Position numbers and translations under genes: made by a program. A stretch of 64,000 nt of DNA from Rhizomys pruinosus (taxonomy: Eukaryota; Chordata; Mammalia; Rodentia; Spalacidae). Where the stretch lies: positions 1,315,645-1,379,644 of the forward strand of contig VZQC01009601.1 of the NCBI GenBank assembly GCA_009823505.1. The letters are read 5' to 3'. This document shows positions 22,492 through 35,700 of this stretch, one piece after another (position 1 is the stretch's first letter; each line of letters starts with the position of its first letter). The notes under the pieces are model-generated. The model had not been told where the DNA came from and searched no databases. It was given only the letters and a program-made list of their open reading frames with translations.

Positions 22492-23050
22492 TCTGTTGGT
22501 CTTTTTGTCTTATGTCGGTGTCACTGTTGTATTTCAGGTCCTTTAATTTCTTATATTATTTCACTTTTGGAGTTGACTTCAGAGCTTCCATACTCACTCT
22601 TCATCTGATTATGCCATTGCCATTCAGCTGTTGTAGGTTGTTTGTGGATTCTATTCTTATTACATCAAGAGAAGGCTAAGCTTGCTAGTCTCGAAAAGAC
22701 CAAAAAAAAAAAACCTCAAGCCTGAAACTTTTTCCACTGTGTATAAGCTCAATTGTAAGTAGAAATGGCTAAAATATCATTCACAATTTTGAATTTTTTT
22801 AACATTCAGAAGAATAGAGTACAAATATAGTCCTTTTTAATTAGTATATTTTCTGTTTTTTAACTTTATGCTATCATTTCAATATAGCTTATTATAAAGC
22901 ATGTATACATACACATTACATAATCCTAAACCCAGATTACACATACCCGTCTCTCAAATATTTGCCATTTCTTGACAGTGAAAGCATTTAAAATCCTTCT
23001 AGTTTTAAAAAAAATATGCAGTATATTATTGCTATCAGTTTATCCTACTG

Positions 23051-23140
23051 TAGGCCAGGATGGCCTTGAATTCACAGAGATCTGATTGGTTCTGCCTCCC
23101 AAGTGCTGGGATTAAAGGCGTGTGCCACCATGCACGGCTC
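23051..23140 (-). mobile_element. B1 SINE fragment, antisense
   Basis: Only the 5' half of the B1 is present, read antisense: gtaggccaggatggccttga, gtgctgggattaaaggcg and gccaccatgcacggc. Confidence 0.85.
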
Positions 23141-23389
23141 TCAACAACAAATTTTTTTTTTAAATATGTATTTTGTACAAGATTATCAAATCTAGACCTG
23201 TGTCCCCCACCCTATCCCCCCACCCCACCAGAGCTCATGTATTCTGCCATACATGCTTTTAATCTTTTTCTCAGTCTTTCTCAATATTCTCCATGTTCAA
23301 GTTGACTGTTTCGAGCAGAAGTTCACTGTTTCAGTCAGTTCTTTGATGCGGTCCTTTCTGTTGTTGTTGTTCAACAACAATTTTTTTTA

Positions 23390-24090
23390 AAAAGAATTTC
23401 ATACAATATATTTTGATCATGTTTACTTATTTGCATCTTCTTCCAGATCAGCCCCATCTCCCTTCACACCCAACTTCATGTCCTCTTTTTCTTTTGTCTT
23501 TTTGAGACAGGGTCTCCCTATAGCCCCAGCTGTCCTGGAACTATGTAGACCAGGCTGGCCTTGAACTCACAGAGATCTGCCTGCCTCTGCTGCCCGAGTG
23601 CCCGAGTGCTGGGATTACAGGCATGTGCTACCACACCTGGCCTCTTTTTTTTTTTTTTTTTTAAAGCCCAGGGACTTCAACTTGTGTTACCCAAATACTC
23701 TTGGATGTGGCACCAGCCCCCAGAGCCTTGTGAACCTGACTTTCCCTCTCCCAGCAGCCATCAATTGCCAGTAGCACTTCAACTAAGGATGGGACTTTGT
23801 GTTCACCTCTCTGCTTCAGGCTGAGATTTTGTTTGTTTTGAGCTTATGCAGGTCATATGGGTGCACAACTTCTGTGTGTTTCTATGTGCAGCTCCTCTGT
23901 TGTGTCCAGAAAACATTGTATCATTATAGTCATCCACAGCCTTGTTCTTAACGATCTTTCCATCCCATTTTATCTGAACCTGTAGTGACTTCTATTTTCA
24001 GCACAAAGTGCCCAAAGTCTAGATTTGTTATTTGTCATCTGTTGATATGTAGTTGATTTCTCAGCGTTGGAGGGTAATATAAGCCAACTT
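23390..24090 (-). mobile_element. L1-type 3' region, antisense
   Basis: This starts at the 3' end, tttcatacaatatattttga, and continues as cccttcacacccaacttcat, ccatcaattgccagtagcac, gatgggactttgtgttcacc and agcttatgcaggtcatatgg. Read on the - strand it matches the repeat at 59180-60549 (tattggcaactgattactg, gcatacacaagacccattcc). I recall this arrangement from the 3' part of an older rodent L1 family. A B1 interrupts it. Confidence 0.65.
23488..23661 (-). mobile_element. B1 SINE, antisense, inserted in the L1-type 3' region
   Basis: Antisense B1 core: gagacagggtctccctatag, gaccaggctggccttgaact and gtgctgggattacaggcatg. There is a small local duplication, gcccgagtgcccgagtgc, and a long T tract follows it. 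Confidence 0.9.
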
Positions 24091-25060
24091 GTCTCAGTTA
24101 CACAATTGATGTGTTGTTCAGTGTAAACCAGGAGAATACCTAAACAGGGTAGATTGTATATTCTTCAGGCCTGACAGGGTCAGAGTAGACCCAGATGCTT
24201 CACCTGTAGTCACTGCTTGTGTTCAGGAACTATCTAGGATTCTGCCTAGCTGTGGGAAGAATCATTATGGAGAGCCCAGCCCTTGCCACGCCTGTAAGCT
24301 ATCAACACTGATACTTTGTGTGGTATTGTGGGCCCAAAGCTCCTGAAACCAGTATAGCACTAGGATAGGATGAAGGCCCACACTGATATATCCTAGCATT
24401 TCTGCAACTAGCCACAGAAGATGCTAGTTGGATTAGAAGTCTGTTAGATGGGTCATGTCTCTACTTGGAATCTGGACTGTTTCAGAGGCTCTGTCACTGG
24501 TCCAGTGTTAAGCTTCACCAGCTTGGTACTGAGTGCTAAGGAGAAGTCTCATGTTAACCACCTTGTCCTTCCCTCAGTGAACTGAGGCTTGCTTTGTGCT
24601 GTGCTGTTTGAGATTGGGTTAGTGTTTGTGAAAGGCAGTCCCTTATCCAAGAAAGCTGACCCTAATCTGGGCTGTATCTGAGTCTCACAGTCACAGGACT
24701 TGCTCATTCTTGGTATACCCAAGCTCTTCTGCAGCTGGCAGTTATGCAGACCAAAACACAGGCCTGTCCAACCAAGGTACAAGTCTTTCTACCTAATATG
24801 TGGGCAAATTTAGAGGCTTCATCTGTGAATACTGGCTTGGATATAGCTGTGCTACCAGAGGTTGGGGGACAGATGGTAGGGATAGTCCCTTGGCTACTAA
24901 AACTGATGGCTAGGTTGGGTTTTACTAGATCCCATAGTGTAGGAACCTGTGTAGTCCTGGGTGGGGGAAGGGTCGAGTGAGATGCCAGAGAAAGCTTGGA
25001 GGCACTCATGATCTGAATATTAAAAGATAAATAAAATTGTCTTGCTGAGGAAATCTCTCT
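24091..25060 (-). other. Unidentified sequence with two overlapping - strand open frames
   Basis: The - strand carries a 101-codon frame (24704-25009) and a 77-codon frame (24549-24782) that overlap by about 79 bp in different frames. The first is rich in S, T and P; the second has a short CDCE stretch. I do not recognise either protein. They lie upstream, in orientation, of the antisense L1-type 3' region. Decayed repeat interior or an old processed copy is more likely than a gene. There is no splice or promoter evidence. Confidence 0.25.
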
Positions 25061-25279
25061 ACTCTAAGGCTGATGGTGAAGCAGGCTGAAACATGAATCT
25101 GTCCCACTGTTATATAGATCTCCTCCTAGTGCTGGGCATGTCAGGAGGCTCTTGTCTTTGAGATTTGGGACTTCTATTTTTTTGCCTGGGGCTGGGTCTC
25201 ACTTTGGCAGACCTGACATTGAATTCAAAAGTTCTGGGCTAGCCTTCATGACATGCTTTCTAGTGGATAGTGTCTTTTT

Positions 25280-25427
25280 TTTTGGTCTTTTCAAGACAGG
25301 GTCTCCCTGTAGCCCCAGCTGTCCTGGAATTCACTCTGTAGACCAGGCTGGCCTTGAACTCACAAAGATCCGCCTGCCTCTGCCTCCCAAGTGCTAGGAT
25401 TAAAGGCATGCGCCACCACGCCCGGCA
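25280..25427 (-). mobile_element. B1 SINE, antisense, young
   Basis: A perfect 16-bp target-site duplication, tggatagtgtcttttt, lies at 25264-25279 and 25428-25443 around an intact antisense B1. Confidence 0.95.
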
Positions 25428-26202
25428 TGGATAGTGTCTTTTTCCACTCTCTATTGCCCACAGGTGCTGGAGGTAGCCCTCTGAACCACCTAGTAAATGT
25501 GATTACACAGGTCCTGAGAGGTCTGTTGGTACGAGCTTTGGGGAGCAGATTCAGGGATCTACCTGGCAATGGGTGTTATCATGGTGGTCTTAATAATAGG
25601 CTCCAAGTTTAAGGCCTAATTTAGTTCTTTCTCCTTTCCCTGGGTAGGAGGCATCTTTCTCCATGCTGCATTGTTTAGAATTGAAGAAAGGGTGATATAG
25701 GCAACTATTGCCTTCTTTCGTATTTCTTTGCTTGTTGTTCAGCCATAGTAAGACAACCTCCAACAAGCTTTCTTTGATGTCTCTTGGTGTATTCTACCCC
25801 TGCCTTGCAAGACTCAGGTAGATACCTCTCTTATTCTTGAAATTGAATACATATAGTCTGTTGAGTCCACTGTGCATTACTGCTGTCATGCTGTTCCTGA
25901 GCTAGACTGTGAAGTCCTTGAGAGGAGGAAGGCGATCATTGTTTTTGTATTCCTTGGTTAGACATTTACTGGGGCATTCCATCTGGGAGTGTGGGTTAGG
26001 TGAGAGCAGGGGTACAGAAGTAAAAGGCCAGTGCTTTCATTGGCCAGTGGTGTCTTTTATTATGATGCTTGTTCTCTACAGCTGTTAGGTAGCAGAGTGT
26101 TGTTATCTCTGTTTGAAAAGACTAAGGGAATTAAATATTTTAAATAACTTTAGTTGCTAAATTCGAGCCAAAATTTTGTTGTTTTTTTCTTCATTTCTAT
26201 TT

Positions 26203-26233
<31 letters not shown>

Positions 26234-26240
26234 TTATTTT
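26203..26240. repeat. (ATTT)n simple repeat
   Basis: A run of about eight tttattta-type units, directly before a B2-type SINE. Confidence 0.85.
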
Positions 26241-26249
26241 GTCTTAAAA

Positions 26250-26495
26250 AATTTTTTTTAAATTTTATTTATTTTTGTATGTGTATGAATGTACTGTCTG
26301 CATGCAGGTTTGTGCACCCGTGTCGTGCAATGCCGCGGAGGTCAGAAGAGGGTCTTGGATTCCCCTGGAGCTGGAGTTCTCCTGGAATTGGAGTTACAGA
26401 CGGTTCTTAGCCGCCATGTGGGTGCTGGGGATCGAACCTGGGTCCTCTGCAAGAGCAGTCAGTGCTCTTAACTGCTAGGCTATCTCTCCAGCCCC
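26250..26495 (-). mobile_element. B2-type SINE, antisense, with internal duplication
   Basis: Antisense B2-type SINE ending ctctccagcccc, with the 18-bp internal duplication. It abuts an antisense B1 directly, so it inserted at the T-rich 3' end of that B1. Confidence 0.93.
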
Positions 26496-26640
26496 TTTTT
26501 CTGTCTTTTCAAGACAGGGTCTCCCTGTAGCCCCAGTTGTCCTGGAACTCGCTCTGTAGACCAGGCTGGCCTTGAACTCACAAAGATACACTCTGCCTCC
26601 CAAGTGCTAGTATTAAAGGCGTGCGTCACCATGCCCTGCC
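26496..26640 (-). mobile_element. B1 SINE, antisense
   Basis: The antisense B1 core is recognisable (aagacagggtctccctgtag, gaccaggctggccttgaact), with a short internal deletion before tctgcctcccaagtgctag. Confidence 0.9.
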
Positions 26641-29349
26641 TCATTTTATTTATTTGCAACTATAGATTATTTAAGCTTCACAAGTAAATGGATAAATATC
26701 AGAATTGCGGGAAGATGGGAATAGTTAGGAAAGCTGTGAGTTTTAAATGAAACGACTAGAAATAGTCAAGTGAGACAAATTCCTAGCAGATTGGCACCAG
26801 GATCCTATTTATATGTATTGTCGAATGTGAGAATGGACTGAGCCTGCAGGGATGGGTGGCAAGTCTGAGAGAGCCGTGTTTGTTTTCTCTGGCATATTCA
26901 GGGGAAAGGACTCAGCCTTCTTGACTTGGGAACATCATGTTTTCTGTGTTCTCTTTGACATAACTCTGTCATGATGTTTACTGTTCCCTTGTTGAAGAGA
27001 TGATGACCTCTCATATACATGAATACAAATCTTTAGAAAATGTGACATTTTTAGTTGCCAGCCTCAAGTATAGAGATAGCTGTATTTCACAGAGTTTTAC
27101 ACTTGTTCTGTGAAGATGTTTGGGGCTACCATACCCATGGTTACTTAATAGGAAAAAGGACCATGTGTTAGGAAGTCTCATCCATCCCAAGCCTATCTTA
27201 AACCTCCTTCAGGCCACTATGTATCTCCTCATGTCCATTTTTCTAACTCAACACAGCATTATGAGAACTGAATCTTTCTAGATCATTTTCTCATCCTTTA
27301 TCAAAAACCTTTGAAAGGCTTCCTGTTTTTCTTACAAAAAGGCCCAGATCCTTTGCATTTTGTATGAGGCTTTCTAATTATCTGGCTTGATTTTTTTTTC
27401 TCGGCATTATAAAGATGCTTGGTTTACAGAAATTCTAAATAAATGTTTACTGTTTCATCTCTTTATTTGGTTTCATTTTCTCCCTGATTTTTCTCATATT
27501 TAGAGGACATGTTCTTTTCTTTCCTTAGATATAGGCATGTGATGATTTTATTCCCTGTGCCTACCCCTTTCATCTCACTCCCCTGGCACTCTTATTTCAT
27601 GAAGCCCATTGAATGCTTCCACAACACTGGGCTCAGCACAGGACCACAAACCTATACTTGTCTAGTTACTTGTAATTGTGTATGTCATTCCTGCCTTCCC
27701 TATTAGATATAGACAAGGTCTGAGATAGTGTCTAGGTGTTTATTTCTAGCACTTTAGCACTTAGTAGTGCCTGACTGACCAACTCCTGACTGTGAGGCAG
27801 TTCTTCTTATAATACTTATTACATGTATCTCAGTTTTAAGGTACCCCAATGCACAAACATATCCCACAGAGATGCTGCAGCAGTCCACTTGATGGAATAA
27901 ATGACTTGCTTAGACAGAGAAGAATTGTCTATGGAAGCAATTCTTAGAACTTTGTGATTACTGGTGGTTACCATAAGCAAGCAATGAAATTGATAAATTC
28001 TCTATTTAGCATAAACTGAGAGTTGTACATTTATTGTGTATAGATATTTAAAATATTTAAAATTGTATTTCTTCTTTTCAATTCTTTGGATTTATAATGA
28101 TAGCCTGTTGAAAAGCCCATGGGCTTCCCATATGACCATGTGATGCAGTGTGATTTATGCATATAAACATGTGCTCCCTTTCTTTGCTTTCTTTCTAAAC
28201 TAACTCTCAGTGCTTACATGGTTAGCTTTGACTTGCATTGAGATATATCTTTAAATATTACATCTGTCTGAAGTTTTGTTGTGACTTTTACATAATGTGT
28301 AAAGATTCCTTAGATAACGTTGTGTTCAGATGCAGAATAATTTCTGTAGTGATCATGTGAAAGTTTTGAAAATTCTAGTCTTTCTAAGAATGGATTTAAT
28401 TATATTCTAGCACAACAACTTCTCTGGGGATATTCAGGTAGGACAACTAACTGAATGCTGTGTTCATTTAAAGCGTGACTTTTCTTTCTTTCTTTCTTTG
28501 TTTTTGGTCATTGTTGAATCCTGTGTTGTTGTTGTTTTTTTAACCTAAGTAGCTAGAAGTTATGTCAACATTTTTTTTTTTTTCTGGTGGAAATAACTTT
28601 TAAAGGAGAGAGGAAACTACAAATATAGGCCTTTGTTACTACAAATACTCACTCATGCTCAAATGACTTAAAATCTTTATTTCATAAACCATTTAGTCCT
28701 CAAGGGAAAGAAGCATGTAAAATTTATCTTCTATACTATGGTTAAATGGGAAAGTGTGATAGCGAATGCCCCTCTGTTATGTAACAAGCATGGATACTCC
28801 CATGAGAAAGGAAGGAGGAGGGAGTAAATTCTGGGAACTGTTAGGATTATGACCCAGAGCAGGGAGACTCATTGGAGTAGGGAGCCCCTGTCCTGGAGTA
28901 CTAGAAACAGTAAAGTGGTCAGTTTGTTTTCTTTAGGGACAGTCAACTATTCTTACAATCACTGATGTGATTTTACTTACTACCTTTTTTTTTTAAATAA
29001 AAATCTTTAGACTCAACTTCTACTATTTTCCCCAAGTTCATGTTTCACTTGGAATTATAGAGGATGCAAGATTTGCTTTATAGAAATTGTTTTTATATTA
29101 CTCTTTGAGGAAAGTTGTATATGTATAAAATTAATTTAGAAAGCAGGCCATTATTATACTGATAATTTTGTTAAAAGTACCTAATCATTCACAGATACAA
29201 TTTTAAAAATTATGCTTTATCAATAAATCTCATATTTTGGAGAATATAATCAAAGAGGAAGGCAAAATCTTGATATAACGCCTGCTCTAGGTAGGGAATG
29301 TCCAGCTTTGCTCACTCATTCTCTATTTGTTGTTTCATCTCATGTTCAA

Positions 29350-29465
29350 GCCCAGGCCAGTTCTGGTAGTGGAGGCCTATAATACCATCTACTCTGGAAG
29401 TTAAGGCAGGAAGATTATAAGTTCAAGGTCAGCCTGGGCAACGTAGCAAGAATCTATGAAAAGTA
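29350..29465 (+). mobile_element. Old B1/Alu-like monomer, sense
   Basis: Decayed sense copy: ttctggtagtggaggcctat, ctactctggaagttaaggca and gttcaaggtcagcctgggca. Confidence 0.65.
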
Positions 29466-29740
29466 AGGTATAGGACTTGGATAAAGCTCAGTGGTACAGT
29501 ATTTTCCAAACATGCATGTGACTTTGAGGTCATTGGCAATGTTAGTGCTGATTTCTAGGAAACAAGTTGGGCCACTAGGGCTAGAGTAGGATGCTTCTGC
29601 AAGGCCCTGGGCCTGGAGTGCCCCTTCTGGACAAGTGCTGGCTGGAGTCTTAACTAGCAGGAAATGGGCTGCCTTCGCCTTTGTTTTCTTTCTTTCTTTT
29701 TTTTTTTTATACTGCTCTTTTGTTTTTCTTCACTTTTCCT

Positions 29741-29894
29741 TTTTTTTCTTGGTCTTTTCAAGACAGGGTCTCCCTGTAGCCCCAGCTGTCCTGAAACTCA
29801 CCTTGTAGACCAGGCTGGCCTTGAACTCACAAAGATCTGCCTGTCTCTGCCTCCCAAGTGCTAGGATTAAAGGCATGCGCCACCACGTCTGGCA
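29741..29894 (-). mobile_element. B1 SINE, antisense (first of a nested pair)
   Basis: Antisense B1 with its target-site copies acttttcct at 29732-29740 and 29895-29903. Confidence 0.94.
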
Positions 29895-29903
29895 ACTTTT
29901 CCT

Positions 29904-30151
29904 TTTTTTTTTTTTTAATTTTATTTATTTCCGTATGTGTATGAATGTACTGTCTGCATGCAAGTCTGTGCACCCATGTCATGCGATGCCGCGGAGGTCA
30001 GAAGAGGGTGTCGGATTCCCCTGGAACTGGAGTTCTCCTGGAATTGGAGTTTCAGACGGTTCTCGGCCGCCATGTGGGTGCTGGGGATCGAACCCGGGTC
30101 CTCTGTAAGAGTGGTCGGCGCTCTTAACCGCTAGGCCATCTCTCCAGCCCA
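29904..30151 (-). mobile_element. B2-type SINE, antisense (second of a nested pair)
   Basis: Antisense B2-type SINE with the 18-bp internal duplication. It sits immediately after the right target-site copy of the preceding B1. A third copy of acttttcct follows at 30152-30160, so the B2-type element inserted at the target site already duplicated by the B1. Confidence 0.94.
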
Positions 30152-31652
30152 ACTTTTCCTTTTTTTAAAGTACATCATTTAATTGGACTTTGGTGTTTCA
30201 CATGTATTTGCAGATTTGATTTTTCCTATAGCGTTTAATCTTATTAGAACTCACTAGCCAGTAAAGCTGCCCTTGCCACTGTAGACCTGAAAGCAAAAAG
30301 AACTATGTAGAACCTTAGATTACTGTTATAGCCAGCGGGCATACCACTGGAGGAGTCTGATAAAATGTAAACTCCACTTAATGAAAAACATTCAGAACTG
30401 AGATATTGTTAAATGAAATCTTGATGTTGACTGATACTTCAAATCATGTATTTATTCTCAAGGTTAGCATTGATCTATATATAGATAAACACAAACAAAA
30501 ACAGTGTAGTTTCTGAGTAGAGACTTATTGATACTATTTTCAACATATAAAGGGTTGACTTGTCTGTGATAAAGGAAAGCCTAGTTTCAAAAAGAGTTCC
30601 TTCTATCTTAATGCTTTTGCCTGGTAATAGCTTATATAAAACTTTTCTATCCCTATGAACAATTTCTGAACCATAATTAACATCTTTGACACTGATGATA
30701 ATTTTTGAAGCCAAAAAGCCCACAAAATCATTCATTAAAATTCTTAAACGTTTTGCTCATCCTAGTGGAGATGTGTTGGTGGCTTTCTAATGTAGGACAT
30801 GAAGACTTTTTCCTGTGATAACATTTATACTTTAAGGTTAAAAGCTAAATGTCTTTAATACAATTTAGATAGAACTCAAGACCAGATTGAATTAACTTAA
30901 TGTACTTTGAATTGTGTCTTACTACATTTTCTCTCTCCTTTATGTTGTATTGTTTTATTTTATTTTTTCATTTGAGCATGACTGGTATGTTAGTTGCATG
31001 CTTATGTGATATTTGCGTGTATGTGTGGATGTGTGTGTCTTGACCTTTTATTTACATATTAATACCATGTACTTTTTCTTAAAGGTAGGTATGTTTTATA
31101 AATTGCCAAATTTTATGCAAGGTTTTTGAGTAGGATTATCTACAGAATGCATGTCACATATCAAGTAACATGGAATATAAAGGGTTATATATCCAATTTT
31201 TTGTTTTCTGAGTACTCTGATTTTTAATTTTCAACTTTTTATGACTTATATATTCCATTTTAGCTAATTTTATTTACTAAGCACATTAAGAAACATTTAA
31301 AAATTATGTATCGACTCCATAGTCCCAAGAAGCTGTATTGTATTGTATTGCTGACAAGATATTAAATAATTCTTTTTTTTAAAGCCAATTTTTATTGAAG
31401 CTTTGTGCATTTCATACAAGGACATTATATATAATGCTTGTGTTACTTGAATTATTCTGTCAAACAACGTAGGAACCGAATCTAGATATTATAACCCTTC
31501 TAAAGTTGTGAAAGTGTGTCACTGCTTAGATTTCGATGGCAGTGGTTTGGAAATAAGAGGTAATCTTTTTTTGTAGCTGTAGTTATCTTTCTGATGTATA
31601 AGCCTTTGAAACAATGGTCTCTTTCCTTGGTTACAAAAAATAATGATATACA

Positions 31653-31800
31653 AGGCTGGAGAGATGACTTAGTGGTTAAGAGCACTGGCTGCTTTCAGAA
31701 GTCCCAGGTTCGATTTCCAGCACCCACATGGCAATTCCAGGGGGATTTGATGCTCTCTTCTGATCTCTGTGGGCATAGATATATACACATAGATGTATAG
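31653..31800 (+). mobile_element. B2-type SINE, sense, old or shortened
   Basis: The sense tRNA-like head aaggctggagagatgactta, gtggttaagagcactggctg and the B-box-like ggttcgatttcc are followed by acccacatggcaattccagg and ctcttctgatctctgtggg. The tail is short. Confidence 0.85.
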
Positions 31801-32792
31801 TTTTTCATTTTGTTTCTACTGATGTTATAAATCTTACAGATACTCCAAAATACAAAATGTTCTTAAAAAGAAAATGGTAGTTTCTAGACCATTGATTAAA
31901 TTAAGCAACTTTCATCTCCCCAACACACAAATCTTAATAGTCTTCTAGTTTACAAGCATCTAGAAGTAGAATTGTTTTGGTGGAGAAAACCCTTGATCTA
32001 CAGCAGCAACCTACGTGCTCACTTTGTTTGCCCCAGAAGCATTTATAAAGAATCCCAGGGCTCTGCAGAGACTACTTTAATAAATAACAAATAAGTAGCA
32101 AGGTGAAAGCCACATTGGCAAAACTGTCTTCCGAGTATAGAATTGTCTTTATGGTTAGAACCTCATCCCCATTGTTTCTCCAGATAAGCAAGTTCAAGTT
32201 TCCAAAAGATTAAAACCTAATTATATGTCTTGTTAGAAGTTGAATAGAAACTATACGAGGGTCATTGCTGCCTTCATTTCAGAAAGTGTTAGCCTCTCAG
32301 ATGGAGACTCCAGCCTCTGTGCTTTGACTTTGAGCCCTTCTCTTCTTCCCACACAGCCATGCAGTTCCTGGAAGCACAAAATAATCCTCCAAAGACTTTT
32401 GTATTGTGTCTGCTTATCAATGTTGACCCTTAAATGAAAAAAAGTACATAAATTTTATTTGAGTTTTCTTTGGTACTTTTATTTGTGGGCATGCATTAAT
32501 CTTTGTTTTTTCATGTTGATTCCATTTACTGTAAGATACTTTAAAATGCACATTTATTGCATTTTTATATTTCCTTAAGCACTTCATGGAGAGAATTATT
32601 TCTGTTCCAAGTTATTATAAGTATGAATTTCTGTATAGACTTTAATCATTTAAAATTTATTTTGGTCCAGTTATACTGACTTTTGCATTTACTTAAAACT
32701 CTTAAAACAACTTTCTAGTAGCATTTTATCTATGAGAATAGAAGGATTTTTACAGTAGAATTGTATGTAACATTTCTGTTTGTGATTTACAG

Positions 32793-35700
32793 GAAGACCA
32801 TGTACTCAGCTGCAGCTTCTAAATCCAGAGAGATTTGCACGCCTTATTAAAGAAGTAATGAATACATTCTGGCCTGGCAGAGAGCTGGTCATTCAGTGGT
32901 ATCCACTAAGTGAAGACAGACATCATCCATCTATTTCATGGCTTAAGATGGTTTGGAAGAATCTTTATATACATTTTTCGGAGGATTTGACTTTATTTGA
33001 TGAGATGCCACTTATCCCCAGAACTGTATTAGATGAAGGTCAGACATGTGTAGAACTCATTAGACTCAGGATCCCATCAGTAGTTATTTTAGATGATGAA
33101 ACTGAAGCACAGCTTCCAGAATTTTTAGCAGACATTGTACAAAAACTTGGGGGGATTGTCCTGAAAAAATTAGATACCTCTATACAGCATCCACTCATTA
33201 AAAAATACATTCATTCGCCACTACCAAGTGCTGTTTTGCAGATAATGGAGAAGATACCACTGCAGAAATTGTGTAATCAAATAGCTTCATTACTTCCAAC
33301 CCATAAAGATGCTCTGAGGAAGTTCTTTGCTAGCTTAACTGATATCAATGATAAAGAGAAAAGAATAATTCAAGAATTGACAATATTCAAAAGAATTAAT
33401 CACTCATCTGATCAAGGGATTTCCTCTTACACAAAATTAAAAGGATGTAAGGTCTTGCATCATACTGCCAAACTTCCAGCAGATCTGCGGCTGTCCATTT
33501 CAGTCATAGACAGCAGTGACGAGGCTACCATATGCTTGGCAAACATGTTGAAGATTGAGAAATTAAAGACTACTAGCTGTTTAAAGTTCATTTTAAAAGA
33601 CATTGAAAATGCATTCTACACAAATGAAGAGGTAACACAACTTATGCTATGGATTCTTGAGAATCTGTCTTCTCTTAAAAATGAAAATCCAAGTGTGCTT
33701 GATTGGTTGATGTCATTAAAATTCATTCAGATTTCACAGGAACATGTGGTATCAGCCAGTGAACTCTTTGATCCTGATGTAGAAGTACTGAAGGATCTTT
33801 TTTATAATGAGGAAGAAATCTGTTTCCCACCTGTGGTTTTTACCTCACCAGATATTCTTCACTCTTTGAGACAGATTGGTTTAAAGAATGAAGCCAGCCT
33901 CAAAGAGAAAGATATTGTGCAAGTGGCAAAAAATATTGAAGCTTTACAAGTCAGTTCTTGTTTAAGTCAGGATGTCCTCCTGAAGAAAGCCAAAACACTC
34001 TTACTAGTTTTGAATAAAAATCATACACTCATGCAGTCTTCTGAGGGTAAGCTAGCATTGAAGAAAATAAAATGGGTTCCAGCCTGCAAGGAAAGGCCTC
34101 CAAATTATCCAGGTTCCCTAGTTTGGAAAGGGGATCTCTGTAATTTTTGTGCACCTCCGGATATGTGTGATGCAGCCCATGCGATTCTAGTGGGCTCATC
34201 ACTTCCTCTTGTTGAAAGTGTCCACATAAACTTGGAGAAGGCTCTGGGTATCTTCACAGAGCCTAGCATCAGTGCTGTCTTAGAACATTTTAAAATTGTT
34301 GTTGACTGGTATACTTCAAAAACCTTTAGTGATGAAGACTACTACCAGTTCCAGCATATTTTGCTTGAAATTTATGGTTTCATGCATGATCATTTGAATG
34401 AAGGAAAAGATTCTTTTAAAGCCTTGAAATTTCCATGGGTTTGGACTGGCAGAAAGTTTTGTCCTCTTGCCCAGGCTGTGATAAAACCAATCCATGATCT
34501 GGACCTTCAGCCTTATTTACATAATGTGCCTAAAACCATGGCTAAATTTCACCAGCTGTTTAAGGTTTGTGGCTCAATAGAGGAGTTGACATCAGATCAT
34601 ATTTCCATGGTCATTCAGAAGGTTTATCTCAAAAGTGACCAGGAGCTCAGTGAACAAGAAAGTAAACAAAATCTTCATCTTATGCTGAATATTATGAGAT
34701 GGCTGTATAGCAATCAGATCCCAGCAAGCCCCAATACACCAGTTCCTATTCATCATAGCAAAAATCCTTCCAAACTTGTCATGAAACCAATTCATGAATG
34801 TTGTTATTGTGACATCAAAGTTGATGACCTCAATGACTTACTTGAAGACTCAGTTGAACCAATCATTTTGGTGCATGAGGACATTCCCATGAAAACTGCA
34901 GAGTGGCTCAAAGTTCCATGCCTCAGTACAAGACTGATCAATCCTGAAAACATGGGGTTTGAGCAGTCAGGACAAAGAGAGCCACTTACTGTAAGGATTA
35001 AAAATATTTTGGAAGAATACCCTTCTGTTTCAGATATTTTTAAAGAGCTGCTTCAAAATGCTGATGATGCAAATGCAACAGAATGCAGTTTCATGATTGA
35101 TATGAGAAGAAATATGGACATAAGGGAAAGTCTTCTAGACCCAGGAATGGCAGCCTGTCATGGACCTGCTTTGTGGTCATTTAACAATTCTGAATTTTCG
35201 GATTCAGATTTTGTAAACATAACCCGGTTAGGAGAATCTTTAAAAAGGGGAGAAGTTGACAAAGTTGGAAAATTTGGTCTTGGATTTAATTCTGTTTACC
35301 ACATCACTGATATTCCTATTATTATGAGCCGAGAATTCATGATAATGTTTGATCCAAACATAAACCATATTAGTAAACATATTAAAGATAAATCTAATCC
35401 TGGGATCAAAATTAATTGGTGTAAACAACAGAAAAGACTCAGGAAATTTCCAAATCAGTTCAAACCATTTATAGATGTATTTGGTTGTCAGTTACCTTTG
35501 ACTGTAGAAGCCCCTTACAGCTACAATGGAACTCTTTTCCGACTGTCCTTTAGAACACAACAGGAAGCAAAAGTGAGTGAAGTTAGCAGTGCCTGTTACA
35601 ACACTGCAGATATTTACTCTCTCGTAGATGAATTTAGTCTCTGTGGACACAGACTTATCATTTTCACTCAGAGTGTAAACTCAATGTATTTGAAGTACTT

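Larger units (their letters stand above)
18654..32792 (+). other. SACS: SACS 14-kb intron before the giant exon
   Basis: The intron runs from the gtatta donor to the tgtgatttacag acceptor. It is AT-rich and carries most of the SINEs of the window, listed separately, plus an antisense L1-type 3' fragment. Apart from those, 18654-19400, 19546-20890, 21346-22234, 26641-29349, 30160-31650 and 31801-32792 show no gene, RNA gene or clear repeat. No additional SACS exon is recognised. Confidence 0.8.
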
